NCBI GenBank assembly: GCA_020137815.1
Contig: CM035353.1
Span: forward strand, 7,161,298 to 7,225,297
Source: Hormiphora californensis
Lineage: Eukaryota > Ctenophora > Tentaculata > Cydippida > Pleurobrachiidae
Length of the DNA: 64,000 bases
Direction: 5' to 3'
Under the pieces are notes generated by a model, which did not search any database, was not told the origin of the DNA, and worked only from the letters and a program-made list of their open reading frames with translations. This document shows, piece after piece, positions 1 to 11,472 of this stretch. Each line of letters begins with the position of its first letter. The stretch's first letter is position 1. The translations under genes were made by a program, and so were the position numbers.

Positions 1-25
1 ATATGCCTATAACTGAAGAACCGTA

Positions 26-460
26 ACTCGGATTTGCTTGAAATTTTGAACGTGTGTTCAAGATGTCAAGGCAATACCACGTACCAAGCGGCGTATTCGT
101 AGAACGACGGGAAGACTGTCTTAAACGCCAAAGAAAACTTAAGACTGTCATAACTTTTGTTATGACTCTCCGTTTATTCTGTCCAAGCTTTAATACAAGG
201 TTCACCACTAGACCTACCGACTCCCAAAGTTTCATGGCGATAGCTTTAAAACTGTGGCCCCCATCGTGTACGCAAAAAGGTCGTTACTTTACGGTCGTTC
301 GTCACGCTAAAAACGGACATTTTGTCCAAAACACGACCATCTGTAGCGCAAAAACCGTAACTCCAATTTGCATGAAATTTTGAACGTGTCCTCTAGGTGT
401 CAAGGCAACACGAACTACCAAGCGGCATGTTCGTAGGACAACGGGAAGATTGTCTAAAAC
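26..460. repeat. Direct repeat pair, about 330-bp period
   Basis: Two similar blocks lie at about 26-130 and 356-460. Both run from a 'cgtaactc' start through 'gaaattttgaacgtgt', 'gtcaaggcaa', 'accaagcgg' and 'cgggaaga'. They differ by scattered substitutions, so this is an old tandem duplication. Open frames across it look incidental. No gene is recognised. Confidence 0.6.
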
Positions 461-779
461 AAAGTTGAAATTGCCGATTTCAGACAATAAGTATAGTAGC
501 GCTGTCAGAATTTTCAAAAATTTTCAAAAAATTTCAAAAAATTTCAAAAATTTTTTTTCTTAATTTCGAATTTCCATTTACTGGAAGGAAGAATGCTTGG
601 AGGAGGGATATTTTTAGGGGAAGTTTGGTTGGGGGGAGGGAGGATTGGGCCCCGGGCGCTTGCCAGCGCTATGATGATATTATTAAGTGATATAATTTCA
701 TTTGAAACAAAATCTAATGAAAAGTCTTCTACATACGTAATATTAGATAAAGGCATAATATGGCTGTACGGATTAATGT

Positions 780-1299
780 AATGACTGTTTTGATCGTATC
801 GGTTTCTAGCCATTTCTAAACTTAGTGCCAGAAAATAAGGTTTCTGTACCATTCAGCAAATTTATTCTAGCATTTTCTGCCGTAAACAGTAAACCGTGAT
901 CACTAGTTACAACACTGTAGGGAAAGCATAACTTGCTTTCTCTAGTTGCACAGTCTTTTGTCGATATACACGATCTACTTTTGTCGCGTAACCCGTAATA
1001 TAATCGCTTTCTCGACATTTAATGTGGTAGAATTTGCCACTCAGCTCAACCAAATGGCCATCAACGTCGAGCTCGTAACAATTATCGTCCACAAAGAACC
1101 GGACTTTAAATATGCTATACAGAACCGATGTATGGTTTAGCCGTGGGAACCACAGTTGCAGTGTAAACCCGACCTCGGTTTCTGTCGTATTCTTTTGAAT
1201 CAACTGCAGGGATTTTCGAATTACATGATAGTGTTGAGGCGAATAAAAGTTAATAGATAACAAAGATAAATTTATGAACTTGGAATGAGTATCATTCAT
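780..1299 (-). pseudogene. Broken exon(s) of a low-copy family with motif SDHGLLFT
   Basis: On the minus strand a 130-aa open frame (907-1299) and an overlapping 70-aa frame (806-1018) look like one coding stretch split by a frameshift near 'YAFP'. The second frame contains TSDHGLLFT followed by NGTETLFSGTKF. A diverged partner with the same order (TSDHGLLFT, then NGTETNYSGTKF) lies at about 31.9-32.3 kb on the same strand, where it leads into a P2X7 C-terminal-like cysteine exon. A third scrap, NGTE.NYSG, lies at about 28.65 kb. Shared order and reading direction support descent from one gene family. The function of this part is unknown. A further similar stretch lies at about 1590-1650 (compare 32.46 kb). 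Confidence 0.4.
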
Positions 1300-2249
1300 A
1301 CAATTACCTCAACTCTACTAGTTTTATACAGAAGATCCATATTACGAGAGTAGCTGATGTTAGTGAAAACCAACCTATCTTGGTTTTTCAAATTCCATAG
1401 CTGCAGCTCGTTAACCATGTCTCTTGTTAACCGCCCGTTACCGTCAATAGACCTCATCGCCTGATACGCCTTACAGTACCACTGTACGTACCTTTCCTAA
1501 AAATTCCGTTCATTTGATAGCAGTTAAATGTCTCATTGATATCTCATGAAATCATCTAAGGGAATCAATGTGCCTGGTTAAAGTTTACCAGTTGCAGGAG
1601 GTACACTTCCGCTGCTGAACGACAGTCGTTACTTTCTACAATAGCAGGGAGCTCACTATTTATAATATTTGAAGCAACCGTTTTGCTATTTTTCCGACTC
1701 ATTTCCCCATCCTCTATCCAATGAATGCTTCAATCAACAGACAAATAAGTGAAATGCAGTCGTATGAAAAAGATGAAATTAAAAGAAAAACAGTGATTTA
1801 TTTTCTAAAAAAAGATGATTTACATGGAGTCAAAAAGATGAGATGAATGAATAAATAATAATATAATATTTGATAAAATTAATCACTAATATTCCATTGG
1901 GCCTTTTGTAAATCATTTGGTCCGTCGCACTTTCAAAACAAAAAGTAGCCAGCTCGAACAAAATACTCCTTGGGAATAATACATTCTTGAAGTTCAACTA
2001 CATCATACTCGTCCAGATTCTCGAGGCTGAAAATAGAAAATTTATTTTCAAATACCAAATATGCTGCAAATACGTTGTATAACGTCGCAAGTGATGCCTC
2101 ATCTGCGGTCTTCAAAGAAGAAGAGTTGAACTAAGTTTGCTTTAACATTTTTAATTGTCCCATAAAAAACTGTCGAGGCTGAAGATAGAAAATATATTTT
2201 CAAATACCAAATACACTGCAAATGAAACATCAAACTGTCTTGTTACCAT
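1300..2249. other. AT-rich stretch without a supported gene
   Basis: Only short frames are present. A 60-aa minus-strand frame (1933-2115) has no recognised family. The phrase 'gaggctgaaaatagaaaat..ttttcaaataccaaata' occurs at about 2021-2065 and again at about 2172-2216, a small direct duplication. Confidence 0.4.
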
Positions 2250-2255
2250 CCGGAA

Positions 2256-2460
2256 ATGAGGATGAATAGTATTGATCCTCCGAATCTACCTTCCAATGGT
2301 TCCTGTGGTAGAGGTCTTAGTGCCAGCTATCCAAGCTCCTCGAGGAAGGGATCCCTGGTACATCATTATGTGGTGACCCCACCTGCCTCATTACCATTTC
2401 CAGTATCACCCATCAAATCAATAAAATCAGTTATTTTTAAGCTAGAAAATAAATAGGGGA
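2256..2460 (-). repeat. Repeat family R1, partial copy
   Basis: Shares 'tccaatggttcctgtggtag' and 'gtgccagctatccaa' with copies at about 3660-3780, 4710-4842 and 28720-28800. On the minus strand the R1 start reads like MMYQG.(V/A)WIAGT.TSTTGTIGR. This reading is kept in several copies, so R1 probably derives from a protein-coding mobile or multicopy gene. This copy is short and shows no continuation. Confidence 0.55.
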
Positions 2461-2519
2461 AAAGGCGGTTACAAAACAGTGGAAGTGGGTAAAAATTCTC
2501 TTGTTCTTTGTCTCACATA

Positions 2520-3382
2520 CAGTCGGACCCCGATTTAGGGACCCCCGATTTAGGGACACCCCGATTTAGGGACAGGATTTTTTTCCCCCAAAAATTTTTG
2601 AATTTTTTTGGGAAATTTTTTGTGAGATTTTTAAAAAAGATTCCAGCCATGTCCGAATCGTGTTTCGAATCGGTGCATCTTATCGCATGTCCTTCTGCTA
2701 ATTAGACGGTTCGGAACGAACCGATACGTGATCCCCATGGTGCCCATCGAATCACAAGTTCACCAAGGTCCAAGCGTCAAAATTTCGATTCGATGGGGAT
2801 CACGTTTCGATTCGTTCCGTCTAATTAGCAGCAGGACATGCGATAAGATGCACCGATTCGAAACACGATTCGGACGTGGCTGGTATACCTTTAAAAAATT
2901 TTATAACTTTTTTGCAAAATTTTACAGTACGATTGTCAATGCTTTGATCGGTGCTCCCCATAAATTTTGAGAGAAAAAGTTATTTTGAAATTTTTATACT
3001 TCCTCACCCGCTTAGGGTGCCCCGATTCGGTATGGTATCACGTATCGGTTCGTTTTGAACCCGCTAATTAGACAGGATATCCAGTAAGTTGCACCGATTC
3101 GAAATACAAACCGGACGGGCTGGTATAACTTAGAAAATTTTCCACATTTTTTGAAAAAGAATTATTTTATATTTTTCTTTTTCTAATCAGAAATGATCAT
3201 GTCATCAATACATGAATATTGCATATAACAGTTAGAGGTGTCTTTAGTCTTAATGATATAGCATTTTGGGCAATAAAATAGGTTTTTTGGGTCAAATATG
3301 GCTCACCCCGATTTAGTGGACACCCCGATTTAGTGGACAAGACCCTTTCCCCCGAGGGTGTCCCTAAATCGGGGTCCGACTG
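2520..3382. mobile_element. pogo/Tigger-like non-autonomous transposon, 863 bp, TA duplication
   Basis: The left end CAGTCGGACCCCGATTTAG is matched by an inverted right end at about 3364-3382, and both are flanked by TA (2518-2519 and 3383-3384). CAGT termini with a TA target duplication fit the pogo/Tigger branch of Tc1/mariner. The body carries a second nested inverted pair (about 2650-2700 against 2815-2880, around 'cgaatcggtgcatcttatcg') and repeated 'ccccgatttag' units near both ends. No transposase is visible. A 98-bp minimal relative lies at 44511-44608. Confidence 0.8.
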
Positions 3383-3639
3383 TATAACGCGTTATAGACT
3401 CGGTAGAATGTAGTGCTCATTGTCCTGCATACTTTATAACAGTGTCTCTCATAGTGATAAATTAGAGTTCCCACAATCTTCCCCTCCTCGAGACTTGGTA
3501 GCACGCACCCCTAGTAACGCTCCCTGGATCTGCCCGGCCTCCCTCTCCTGTTGTCAACCTTCTTTTCGGGACCCTTGGGATTTTTGGTTGTTTATTCGCA
3601 TAATCGGTCAAGTAAAAGAGATTCACCTCCGCAGTCTTT

Positions 3640-4015
3640 CGTATTTGGTTGCATATGATGAATACTGTTCTTCCAATGGTTCCTGTGGTAGAGGTCACAG
3701 TGCCAGTTATCCAAACTCCTCCCTGGCCTGGTACATCATTATCCGTCAATCTTATATTATATTAGTAATGAATACCAATCAAACACAGTTTCGTTTCTAT
3801 ATTTGATAGAATAATAACTAACAAGATGTGATGAAAAAAAGGAAAAAAAAGATGATAAAAAGATGATTTACTGATGAGTCAACGAATTCTGATAAAATGA
3901 AGAAACAATAATAATTGACAAAATTAACCATATAATAGTCATTCGAAGTCTACTGAATTTGACTAAATAAAGCCTATCTTCTTCAGATATTCAAAACATC
4001 TACGGCCTACACAGG
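3640..4015. repeat. Repeat family R1, second copy
   Basis: Contains 'gtgccagttatccaaactcc', a 'tttgatagaataata' motif, 'aactaacaagatgtgatg' and an A/T-rich tail ending 'tctacggcctacac'. The same order recurs at 27032-27235 and 28720-29035. The minus-strand frame over 3462-3749 starts like the other R1 copies (GVWITGTVTSTTGTIGR) and then diverges. Confidence 0.65.
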
Positions 4016-4019
4016 AGAA

Positions 4020-4757
4020 CTATAAGGATCTGAAAATATATCGTTCTGCAGATTTCCAATATATCCTCTTGAAATCGTTGACTCGACTTCTCTTACCGAC
4101 GCTGTGATGTGGTTTTGACTCTGAAGTATCCGACTGTACTTCTGTACACTCACTTAACTCATTCTGCCAAAAGGGTACTGCCCTTTGAAGCATCTCTGCT
4201 CCATGACCACCAAGAGCCCCCTGATGTCCTTTTGTATCCTTGTTCGCCTACTCATAGATCTGATCAATAGCCATTGATGAAAACTCACGACCTGATTTGT
4301 TCCCAGTAAATTTGCCTGCTACAAACGCCTCGAATAGACCACTGGAGATTGTTTTGACTCTCCTTAGATCTTCCAGGTGGATCATTCCCCATCTTGTATA
4401 GTTTGTTCTGTTAAAAACCGCAAAGCAATGCATCATATACTGGAGAGATGCAACATACTGGAAGAAGTTTCCACTGCGTATGGAGGCCATGAACACCAAA
4501 TATGTCGTACCGAGAGATCTTACAGTGTCCCAAAACTGGTTCTCTTGGACCACTCCTTCTTTATAGCTCCGGGATATCACGCAGAGAATAACTTGGACGA
4601 TGTACGATGCTCCGGCTATGTCAGTTACATTCAAAAGAACATTTTCTGCCCCATCGATTGAAAACTCCTTGCATGCGTTGAGTATTTCTATAATTCCGCT
4701 TGTTTTAGAGGTAGAGGTCACAGTGCCAGCTATCCAAACTCCTCCCTGGTACATCAT
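4020..4757 (-). pseudogene. Fragment of a multicopy, transposon-associated protein family, one in-frame stop
   Basis: A 169-aa frame (4248-4757) continues after a single TAG at 4248-4250 in the same frame to a stop at about 4020, about 245 codons in total. The core carries NRTNYTRW, then SMAIDQIYE, the stop, and ANKDTKGHQGALGG. The pattern NYxRW ... DxxxE ... NKxxKxxGG is known to me from large uncharacterised protein families found in many copies in cnidarian and other invertebrate genomes. The role is not established, though a transposon link is likely. The beginning MMYQGGVWIAGTVTST is shared with other R1 copies. TAG stands where the family pattern would allow a glutamine codon, so a CAG-to-TAG change is plausible. 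Family assignment is moderate and from memory. Confidence 0.5.
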
Positions 4758-5286
4758 TATCCGTCAATCTTAATGAATACCATGGTATACCAATCAAACA
4801 AAGTTTCGTTTCTATATTTGATAGAATAATAAAACTAACAAGTTACACAGGATAAGTATCGGATAATTGTTTATGAGCCGCATGATAATTGTTTGTTGGG
4901 ATGATATCTCCTTCCGGCTTCAATCAATCAGGACAAAATGAAAAGCGGTGTTTTTATTAACGAACAGTTTCGATGTTACAACATCTTCCTCAGCCTACAA
5001 AATTTGGAAAATTGGTTAAAATCAAATCACATAGCTGTACACACACTGCAATACTAATATAAGACTAAAAATAAAGTACTAAATAACTAAATAACTAAAT
5101 AACTAAATAACTAAATAAATAACTAAATAACTAAAATGGGTGGCTAATAACAAAATCTAATAATCTAAGTCTACAAATCTAAATATCTAAAATACCAAAT
5201 AATGATAACTACTCAACATCTCAAACCTGGGGAGGTGAGAAAAGATGATATTTAAACATCAACGCAGATATTTATACGACATCTTT

Positions 5287-5322
5287 TCTCTCTCTCTCTC
5301 TCTCTCACTCTCTCTCTCTCTC

Positions 5323-5395
<73 letters not shown>
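5287..5395. repeat. (CT)n tract in the PLE left arm
   Basis: About 108 bp of nearly pure TC dinucleotides. The right arm holds the matching (GA)n tract at about 8211-8332. Because the tract lies inside both inverted arms it belongs to the retroelement 3' region and was copied with it. Long peptides read through it (RERERE, SLSLSL) are artefacts. Confidence 0.9.
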
Positions 5396-5396
<1 letters not shown>

Positions 5397-5529
5397 GACT
5401 CTATCTCTTCCCTTCTATCTAAACTACTATCGAAAACTGGATCACGCGATCTAACTGGTAAAATAACGGACATAAAGAAATCAGATCTGAATAATTAATG
5501 AAATACATAAATTAAATAAATTAAATAAA

Positions 5530-7448
5530 TTAAATAACTAAAAATCTGGTTAAATCTGTCATCTCTTCCTTTAAATTAATAGTCGGTTTCAATCTATGAA
5601 TAAATGACGCTTCAATAATTTTCCTGTATAACATTTTAGTCTCAGTTGCTAATATACTAAAGCTAAGATTCGGAGTGGTGTTCGGGTGGAAGGTACTGTA
5701 ATGGAGTGCAAGGGCTTTCTCTCTGTACGACTTCGCTGAGGGAGAATTCGCACAGCGAAGATGCTCAGAGAGTCTTTCCTTGGCAGTCCTGCCCGTTTCT
5801 CCTACATACATTTCGCCACATAACACACACTCAATTTTATAAACAGGGGCAATAATTTGACAATGTCCGTCTGTAAGGATAGGGCAAATTTTACAGTTCG
5901 CTAGATGGCAAGTTGGTAGTCCATCTCTAGGTCTAGAAGAGCAGAAGATCTCTCTCAACTTCCTGCCTGGCGTAAACACAATCTTGATGGGAAGGTTGTT
6001 TGAAATGACAAACCGGGTAACCTGGTCACTGAAGCCCTCAGTTATGTACGGTAGCTTTAGAATCACCTGTTCCTCTGTAGTCTCGTTCCGATGTTGATGG
6101 TTTGAGATATGGGTGTCGAAAGCAAAAGTACGGGGATCTGTGTATCCATTAGCCAGGAGCAGGTTATCCACTACTTCCCGAGACTGTTCAACATGTGATG
6201 GGGATGAACTACGCTCTGCGGTATGATAGAAGTTTCTGGCAGTCTGGATCTTCATTCGGAGGGGGTGGTGGGATTTAAAGTGTAGAGTTATCCGTTTCCT
6301 CGTGGGCTTCCGGTAAAACTGTGACTCGATTTTATCATTCACCACCCTCACTTCCGTACCCAGGAAAGGGGTCCAATCTCCCTCCTTGTCAGGAAAATCT
6401 ACCTCCCAAGCAATCAGGCCATCCGGGTCTTCCTTGCCTATGTTCCTAAACAGCTCCACCGCCTCTGTTCTAGATGATGCTAGGGTGTAGGCGTCATCTA
6501 TATACCTCCCATAGATAGGGAGGAACTGGACATCAGCGTACAGGGTGCTTCTCTCGAACATGAAGACTCGGATGACCGCGGCGAATCTATCGGTTATCCC
6601 ATACTTTCGGGATCCCATACTCCTAATTAGAAGAAAGTATGGGATCTCGGACAATTGTTGTGGTCCCATACTTCCGAGATCCCATACTTTCGAAGTCCCA
6701 TACTTTTCGGGTGGGATTCACTAGATACTAATCCAATCAATAGAACGGTGTTTGGTATCGCTAAATTGGGTAATTTAAACCGAGTAATGTGTACATTCGT
6801 ACCGTTTCACTATTTACGTTGCACATACACGGTGTGATTAGAATTTCGTGATCAGATGCTGAATGCTGATCAGATGGTAAATGAACTCGGATCACTTATG
6901 GAGTGCGATTACTTAGACAGGGTATCAGTCAATCAAGGTCTTGACAGGCCGATCAGATGGTAAATGAACCATGATTACTCACACTGCTAATAGGGCATGC
7001 CAGATTCGTATCACATACATAATTAGAAAGTATGGGATCTCGGACAATTGTCGTGGTCCCATACTTCCGAGATCCCATACTTTCTCTCTCTAATTGGGAG
7101 TATGGGATCCCGAAAGTATGGGACTAGGGTGATCACCGACCGCGGCGATGGGGCTCGGAGCACAACCCATGAAGAGTCCCTGGAGTTGTTTATACAGCCT
7201 CCCGTCATATGTAAAGTATGAGTTTAAGAGGACTGCATCCAGGATCTCGTGAACATCGACCAACTGTAGCCCCCTAAGATTCAAATGGTCGACGTTCTGC
7301 TCCGCGAAGTCAATGACAGATTTAATGCAGGCCAAAATATCTAGATTAGTGTAGAGAGCTGATATATCAGCTGTGCAAAAGTTGCGGCCTGATAGATCCC
7401 CCGGAGGGATCGAGCGCAGCGTATCCAGATGTTGGTGGATGTTGCTGT
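5530..7448 (-). pseudogene. Penelope-like reverse transcriptase with GIY-YIG nuclease, copy A, 5'-truncated and interrupted
   Basis: Read on the minus strand from 7448. The first part (about 7446-7149) has the reverse transcriptase palm pieces DISALYTNLD and LFMGCAPSPIAAV. After a 553-bp insertion (6585-7137) the frame continues with VIRVFMFERS and the catalytic GRYIDDAY box. A linker with the cysteine cluster CHLANCKICPI follows, then the GIY-YIG module (YKIECVLCGEMYVGETGRT..RLSEH), ending at a stop at 5530. Order RT then GIY-YIG is diagnostic of endonuclease-bearing Penelope-like elements, which reverse-transcribe their RNA and nick DNA with the GIY-YIG domain. The N-terminal part of the RT is absent, so this copy is dead. 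Confidence 0.85.
6585..7137. mobile_element. 553-bp inverted-terminus element in the RT gene, 11-bp flanking duplication
   Basis: GACCGCGGCGA lies at 6574-6584 and again at 7138-7148. Removing the insert and one duplicate restores the RT frame (..SPIAAV-IRVF..). Both ends carry inverted copies of CCCATACTTTCGGGATCCC, and further copies of 'aaagtatgggatctcggac' lie inside. A duplication of about 9-11 bp resembles Mutator-type elements, but no transposase is present, so the class is open. Confidence 0.75.
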
Positions 7449-8080
7449 TGCTCCTGGCTAATGGATACACAGATCCCCGTACTTTTGCTTTCGACACCCA
7501 TATCTCAAACCATCAACATCGGAACGAGACTACAGAGGAACAGGTGATTCTAAAGCTACCGTACATAACTGAGGGCTTCAGTGACCAGGTTACCCGGTTT
7601 GTCATTTCAAACAACCTTCCCATCAAGATTGTGTTTACGCCAGGCAGGAAGTTGAGAGAGATCTTCTGCTCTTCTAGACCTAGAGATGGACTACCAACTT
7701 GCCATCTAGCGAACTGTAAAATTTGCCCTATCCTTACAGACGGACATTGTCAAATTATTGCCCCTGTTTATAAAATTGAGTGTGTGTTATGTGGCGAAAT
7801 GTATGTAGGAGAAACGGGCAGGACTGCCAAGGAAAGACTCTCTGAGCATCTTCGCTGTGCGAATTCTCCCTCAGCGAAGTCGTACAGAGAGAAAGCCCTT
7901 GCACTCCATTACAGTACCTTCCACCCGAACACCACTCCGAATCTTAGCTTTAGTATATTAGCAACTGAGACTAAAATGTTATACAGGAAAATTATTGAAG
8001 CGTCATTTATTCATAGATTGAAACCGACTATTAATTTAAAGGAAGAGATGACAGATTTAACCAGATTTTTAGTTATTTAA
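7449..8080 (+). pseudogene. Penelope-like element copy B: C-terminal GIY-YIG half
   Basis: From the inversion point at about 7449 the plus strand repeats the last 210 codons of copy A almost without change: the cysteine cluster CHLANCKICPI, the GIY-YIG module with CVLCGEMYVGETGRT, and the same C-terminus (MTDLTRFLVI). The 5' side, including all RT motifs, is missing. The near identity to copy A shows that the inverted pair arose recently, probably in one integration event. A longer frame starting at 7373 fuses unrelated upstream sequence and is not a real start. Confidence 0.8.
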
Positions 8081-8210
8081 TTTATTTAATTTATTTAATT
8101 TATGTATTTCATTAATTATTCAGATCTGATTTCTTTATGTCCGTTATTTTACCAGTTAGATCGCGTGATCCAGTTTTCGATAGTAGTTTAGATAGAAGGG
8201 AAGAGATAGA

Positions 8211-8332
<122 letters not shown>

Positions 8333-8566
8333 AAGATGTCGTATAAATATCTGCGTTGATGTTTAAATATCATCTTTTCTCACCTCCCCAGGTTTGAGAT
8401 GTTGAGTAGTTATCATTATTTGGTATTTTAGATATTTAGATTTGTAGACTTAGATTATTAGATTTTGTTATTAGCCACCCATTTTAGTTATTTAGTTATT
8501 TATTTAGTTATTTAGTTATTTAGTTATTTAGTTATTTAGTACTTTATTTTTAGTCTTATATTAGTA

Positions 8567-8680
8567 CTAGCGCACCCAGGGTTGCGCCCCCCCAAGCTTG
8601 CTGATAGAATATGTCACGCACCCTACTAAGTGCGTGAGCACCCCACCCGGCTTCGCCGTGTGGTAAAAACATTTCAGTTT
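8567..8680 (-). other. Helitron 3' terminus with hairpins
   Basis: The minus-strand end has GCGCAACCC/GGGTGCGC as stem and finishes in CTAG. Slightly inside, 'caccccacccggc..gccgtgtgg' marks a second GC-rich element that also occurs in the mini-Helitron (29500-29520), where it forms a clean CCACCCGGC/GCCGGGTGG stem. The hairpin next to CTRR serves as the termination signal of rolling-circle transfer in Helitrons. Confidence 0.8.
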
Positions 8681-10084
8681 GATTTTTACAAATCCAAACA
8701 GTGTTCTATTTGTCGAGTGTTACCAATGGCATTGCCTTGTTTCTCACGTTTAGTTATTACCGGTAGTCACATAAATACGCATGATGGTTGAGCTTGGCCT
8801 TTGTGTTGTGGCAATTGGCAAAATTAAAATGAGCTCGGTAAAGAAATATTAAAATGAAAAGTTCAAGTACTGTACACTCAATGTCAAAATAGTAAAATAT
8901 CAATATCATCACGACTACCACAGTAGGTAGTACCACACCCAATATAATTAAAATTAATACAATCACAATGATAAATCATGACCGGAATCCTCTTCTGTTC
9001 ACTCAAGATATAAAAATAAATTAAAAACACATACCTCATACAATAAAACATTCAATGTTAAATAGGTAAAACTTGTAGTTGCTGGAATAAAACAAACTAA
9101 AACAAAGTCTCGAAATGCTGAAAACGGAATCTGTCCGAGTGCCGATTGGCCGTCAATTCAAATCCTCACTTTATTCTTCTTCATTATAGTGTTCATAATT
9201 TATGATACCGTTATTGGCTTGGAGAATGGAGAGAAAGTATAGTCCTCTGAGTAAATAGTCTGGTAGTGTGATGAAGATGTTCCTGAAAAAAAAAGATGTT
9301 GATGTGTTGGGGACTGGATGGGATAAAATAACCACGGGGTGAGTCGTTGTTACACTGCAGTGACATTGGGCGTAGCCTTTGGTGTGTGTGTGGGCCCCAT
9401 ACTATGGGGTGTGTGTCTCATGGCCAATGCGTCATGACAACGAATGAATCCGAGTAGGAACTCCCGTGCGCGCGCAGTGCTGGAACATTGTTTTTTTCAG
9501 TCTTTTGCACGCGCGCGTTACAACTACGATAGACCACACAGAAGCTGTAGGAAGATGACGACATTATGATAACAGGAGCATGAACTTGAAAGATGTTCTA
9601 CATAAGTACCTGGTAAGGTGACATAAGTTTGTCCGCGGCTGTTAGAAGAGTGAATCAGTGGAAAACATGCTATGTGCAGATGGATGTTGAAGAATCACCT
9701 AAGGGATAAATCAATGTTAAAGACAGACACAGCAGATTAAAAACAATACCAAAGGTTGTGAACGGAGTAAGCAGAAAAAAACATTGTAGCTATTTACCGC
9801 AGTGGTAGGTGTGAAGGAGAGTATACATTTGTCTGTGACGTTGGTGACGTAGTGGTGATAATCTATCTCCGTCGTCTGGGTAGGGGAGAGAGGGACGTTT
9901 GTTACAAAACAGAGAAAAATAGAAATTAGGCCAATTCGAATAGTTCGGATCATCGCTTACATGATAGAAATCAGATAATCGTTATCATTATCAAGGATGA
10001 GTGGTAAAAGTGGATGCGGACCAAAAGGGGAACCTGTAAGGGGAAAAGGATGCTGATAGGGTTAAAACTGTATATAGAAAATAA
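8681..10084. other. Helitron cargo region with one likely exon
   Basis: Apart from the signal-peptide exon at 9798-9953 (minus) no convincing coding stretch is seen. A GC-rich patch with CGCG runs lies at about 9470-9520. Confidence 0.4.
9798..9953 (-). CDS. First exon of a captured secreted-protein gene (52 codons), rest unresolved
   Basis: ATG at 9953 opens a frame with a clear signal peptide: MIRTIRIGLISIFLCFVTNV, then a Ser/Thr-rich stretch with an N-glycosylation site (NVT). It ends at a good splice donor (GCG|GTAAAT, intron starting at 9797) in phase 0. An acceptor at about 9692 (CCCTTAG) would lead into a short frame that stops soon, and another choice at about 9645 is possible, so the downstream structure is unclear. 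The exon lies inside the Helitron on the same strand as the Rep-helicase gene. No family is recognised. Confidence 0.4.
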
Positions 10085-11160
10085 AAGAGAAATTGCTGGG
10101 GTATAGAATTTAAACTATCTGGCGCCAAAAATATCTGGAAAGGGGAGGATTAATTAACGTTATAACGCCTGCAGTGTAAACCTTAGAAAGAATGAGGGAG
10201 CTCTGGAATTAGTAAAACCAACCTGCAACAACTGTCTCAGTGCGTTGGTGTGATAAGGCAGACGGTCCACAAAGGCAGGGACCCCATTAATTGTCTCTCG
10301 TGTAGATCGGCAAATTAACTCTTAATATTGGGGCGTACAGTGAAATCATAAACTGTATTCACAGTACAGGCGGTTCCGTTGGAAACCTTCTGAAAGGGTC
10401 CGTTAACAATGTGCACGTGAATGCCACTGAATCTCTTAGCACGTGAAAATGCGACTCCTGGCCCTGAGCTTTGTTAATGGTTAGAGCATAGGCCAGCCTT
10501 AGAGGGAATTGAAGTCTTTGCAATTTAAAAGGTAAGGCGATATCAGAGGCTGTTAACTTGATACGTGGTATGAATGCCTTCTTTCCTAAAAACGTAGAGT
10601 TACCACTTATAACAGAAACTTCGATAACAGAGTTACCGAGTGATTCAATTCGTAGGCGGGTGCCGTTACAAAGACCTGATTTGGAGTCAAGGTTACGAAG
10701 TAAAGTCGGATTTTTTGAAATTGTCACCCCAAAATGACCGCGTATGTGAAATTTATCAATTTTGACTCGCACACCATACGTTAACATGTGATGTGACGCG
10801 CAAAAACATTCCACGCACGAAAAGGGGGGTGACAGTTTCAAAAAATCCGACTTTAACATTACAGTGCAGCCCTGTTTCAGTTTGAGACCGTGAGCGGGCA
10901 TCCCACTGGGGTTAACGCTATTTAGAAACTCTGTGGTGAGGTTAGATATTTCGTTAGAGTCGTCCTCAATCACTGTATCAATACTTCGGTACTCTCTGGG
11001 AGAAGTGTTAGGCTCAAAGATGTTGAGAATCTTATCATTCAACTTATTCACATCCTGATTGAGAGGTGTTAGAACGAAAAAGCTGGTCCTGTCAACAGAA
11101 AAGTCAGGGAAAATAGAAGTCAAAATGCACTGGAGGGGATGTCAATTTGCATCCTGGTGG
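10085..11160 (-). pseudogene. Partial second copy of the Helitron helicase C-terminal end
   Basis: Bases 10100-10450 match 16840-17170, and 10490-11160 match 21385-21925, at about 95% by eye. The coding part repeats the Pif1-type helicase end (LNQDVNKLNDKIL, the SGMPAHGLKL box, [14 protein letters not shown]). Differences: a 151-bp MITE splits the VML-LRNLD box, the stretch between KAQGQE and the motif VI region is deleted, and the 5' edge has a small deletion near 11130. This copy passes straight through LAY-ALT, the point where the main gene carries the 4.1-kb transposon, so the duplicate derives from a gene version without that insertion. Confidence 0.85.
10703..10853. mobile_element. TA-flanked MITE 'AAGTCGG', copy 1 (151 bp)
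   Basis: Inverted ends AAGTCGGATTTTTTGAAA, flanked by TA on both sides (10701-10702 and 10854-10855). The homologous helicase segment at about 21590 lacks the insert (cgaagtaacattac) and gives the empty site. A TA duplication points to a Tc1/mariner-type transposase acting in trans. Confidence 0.9.
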
Positions 11161-11472
11161 CATCTGGACAAAAAAAGGTGGCAAATTATTTTGTTAAATT
11201 ATAGAGCAGAGTTGAAATTGGTGTTGTAAGTTGAACTGCCCTGAATACGCATGATATTTCGGATATTGTAAAATTGGCTGTGGCTTTAAAGGAGAGGTCA
11301 GGGACATTTTAGTAAGATCTGTGCGCACGAAACACAGTATGCCATTGAGTACTTGTGAATTGAATTAAAAAATTCGTGTTACATTAAAATTCCACTTTTA
11401 TCAATTTTTTGAAAAATAATTACTAATTACAGAAAACATTACAGGGATTAATATATTGAGTTCACTCACGTC
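11161..11472. other. Helitron spacer, no gene seen
   Basis: AT-rich sequence between the duplicate helicase fragment and the acidic-protein gene. No frame, repeat or RNA feature is recognised. Confidence 0.4.

Noticed and set aside
3866-3925. Possible hammerhead ribozyme (ctgatgag...gaaac) in R1, also at 28889
   Set aside because: The stretch between the two conserved boxes does not fold into stem II and no stem III partner is visible.
5252-5473. 73-aa frame of RERERE repeats (and similar SLSLSL frames at 8188-8373, 17990-18286, 19935-20100, 49501-49737)
   Set aside because: They are translations of TC/GA dinucleotide tracts inside element arms, introns or flanks.
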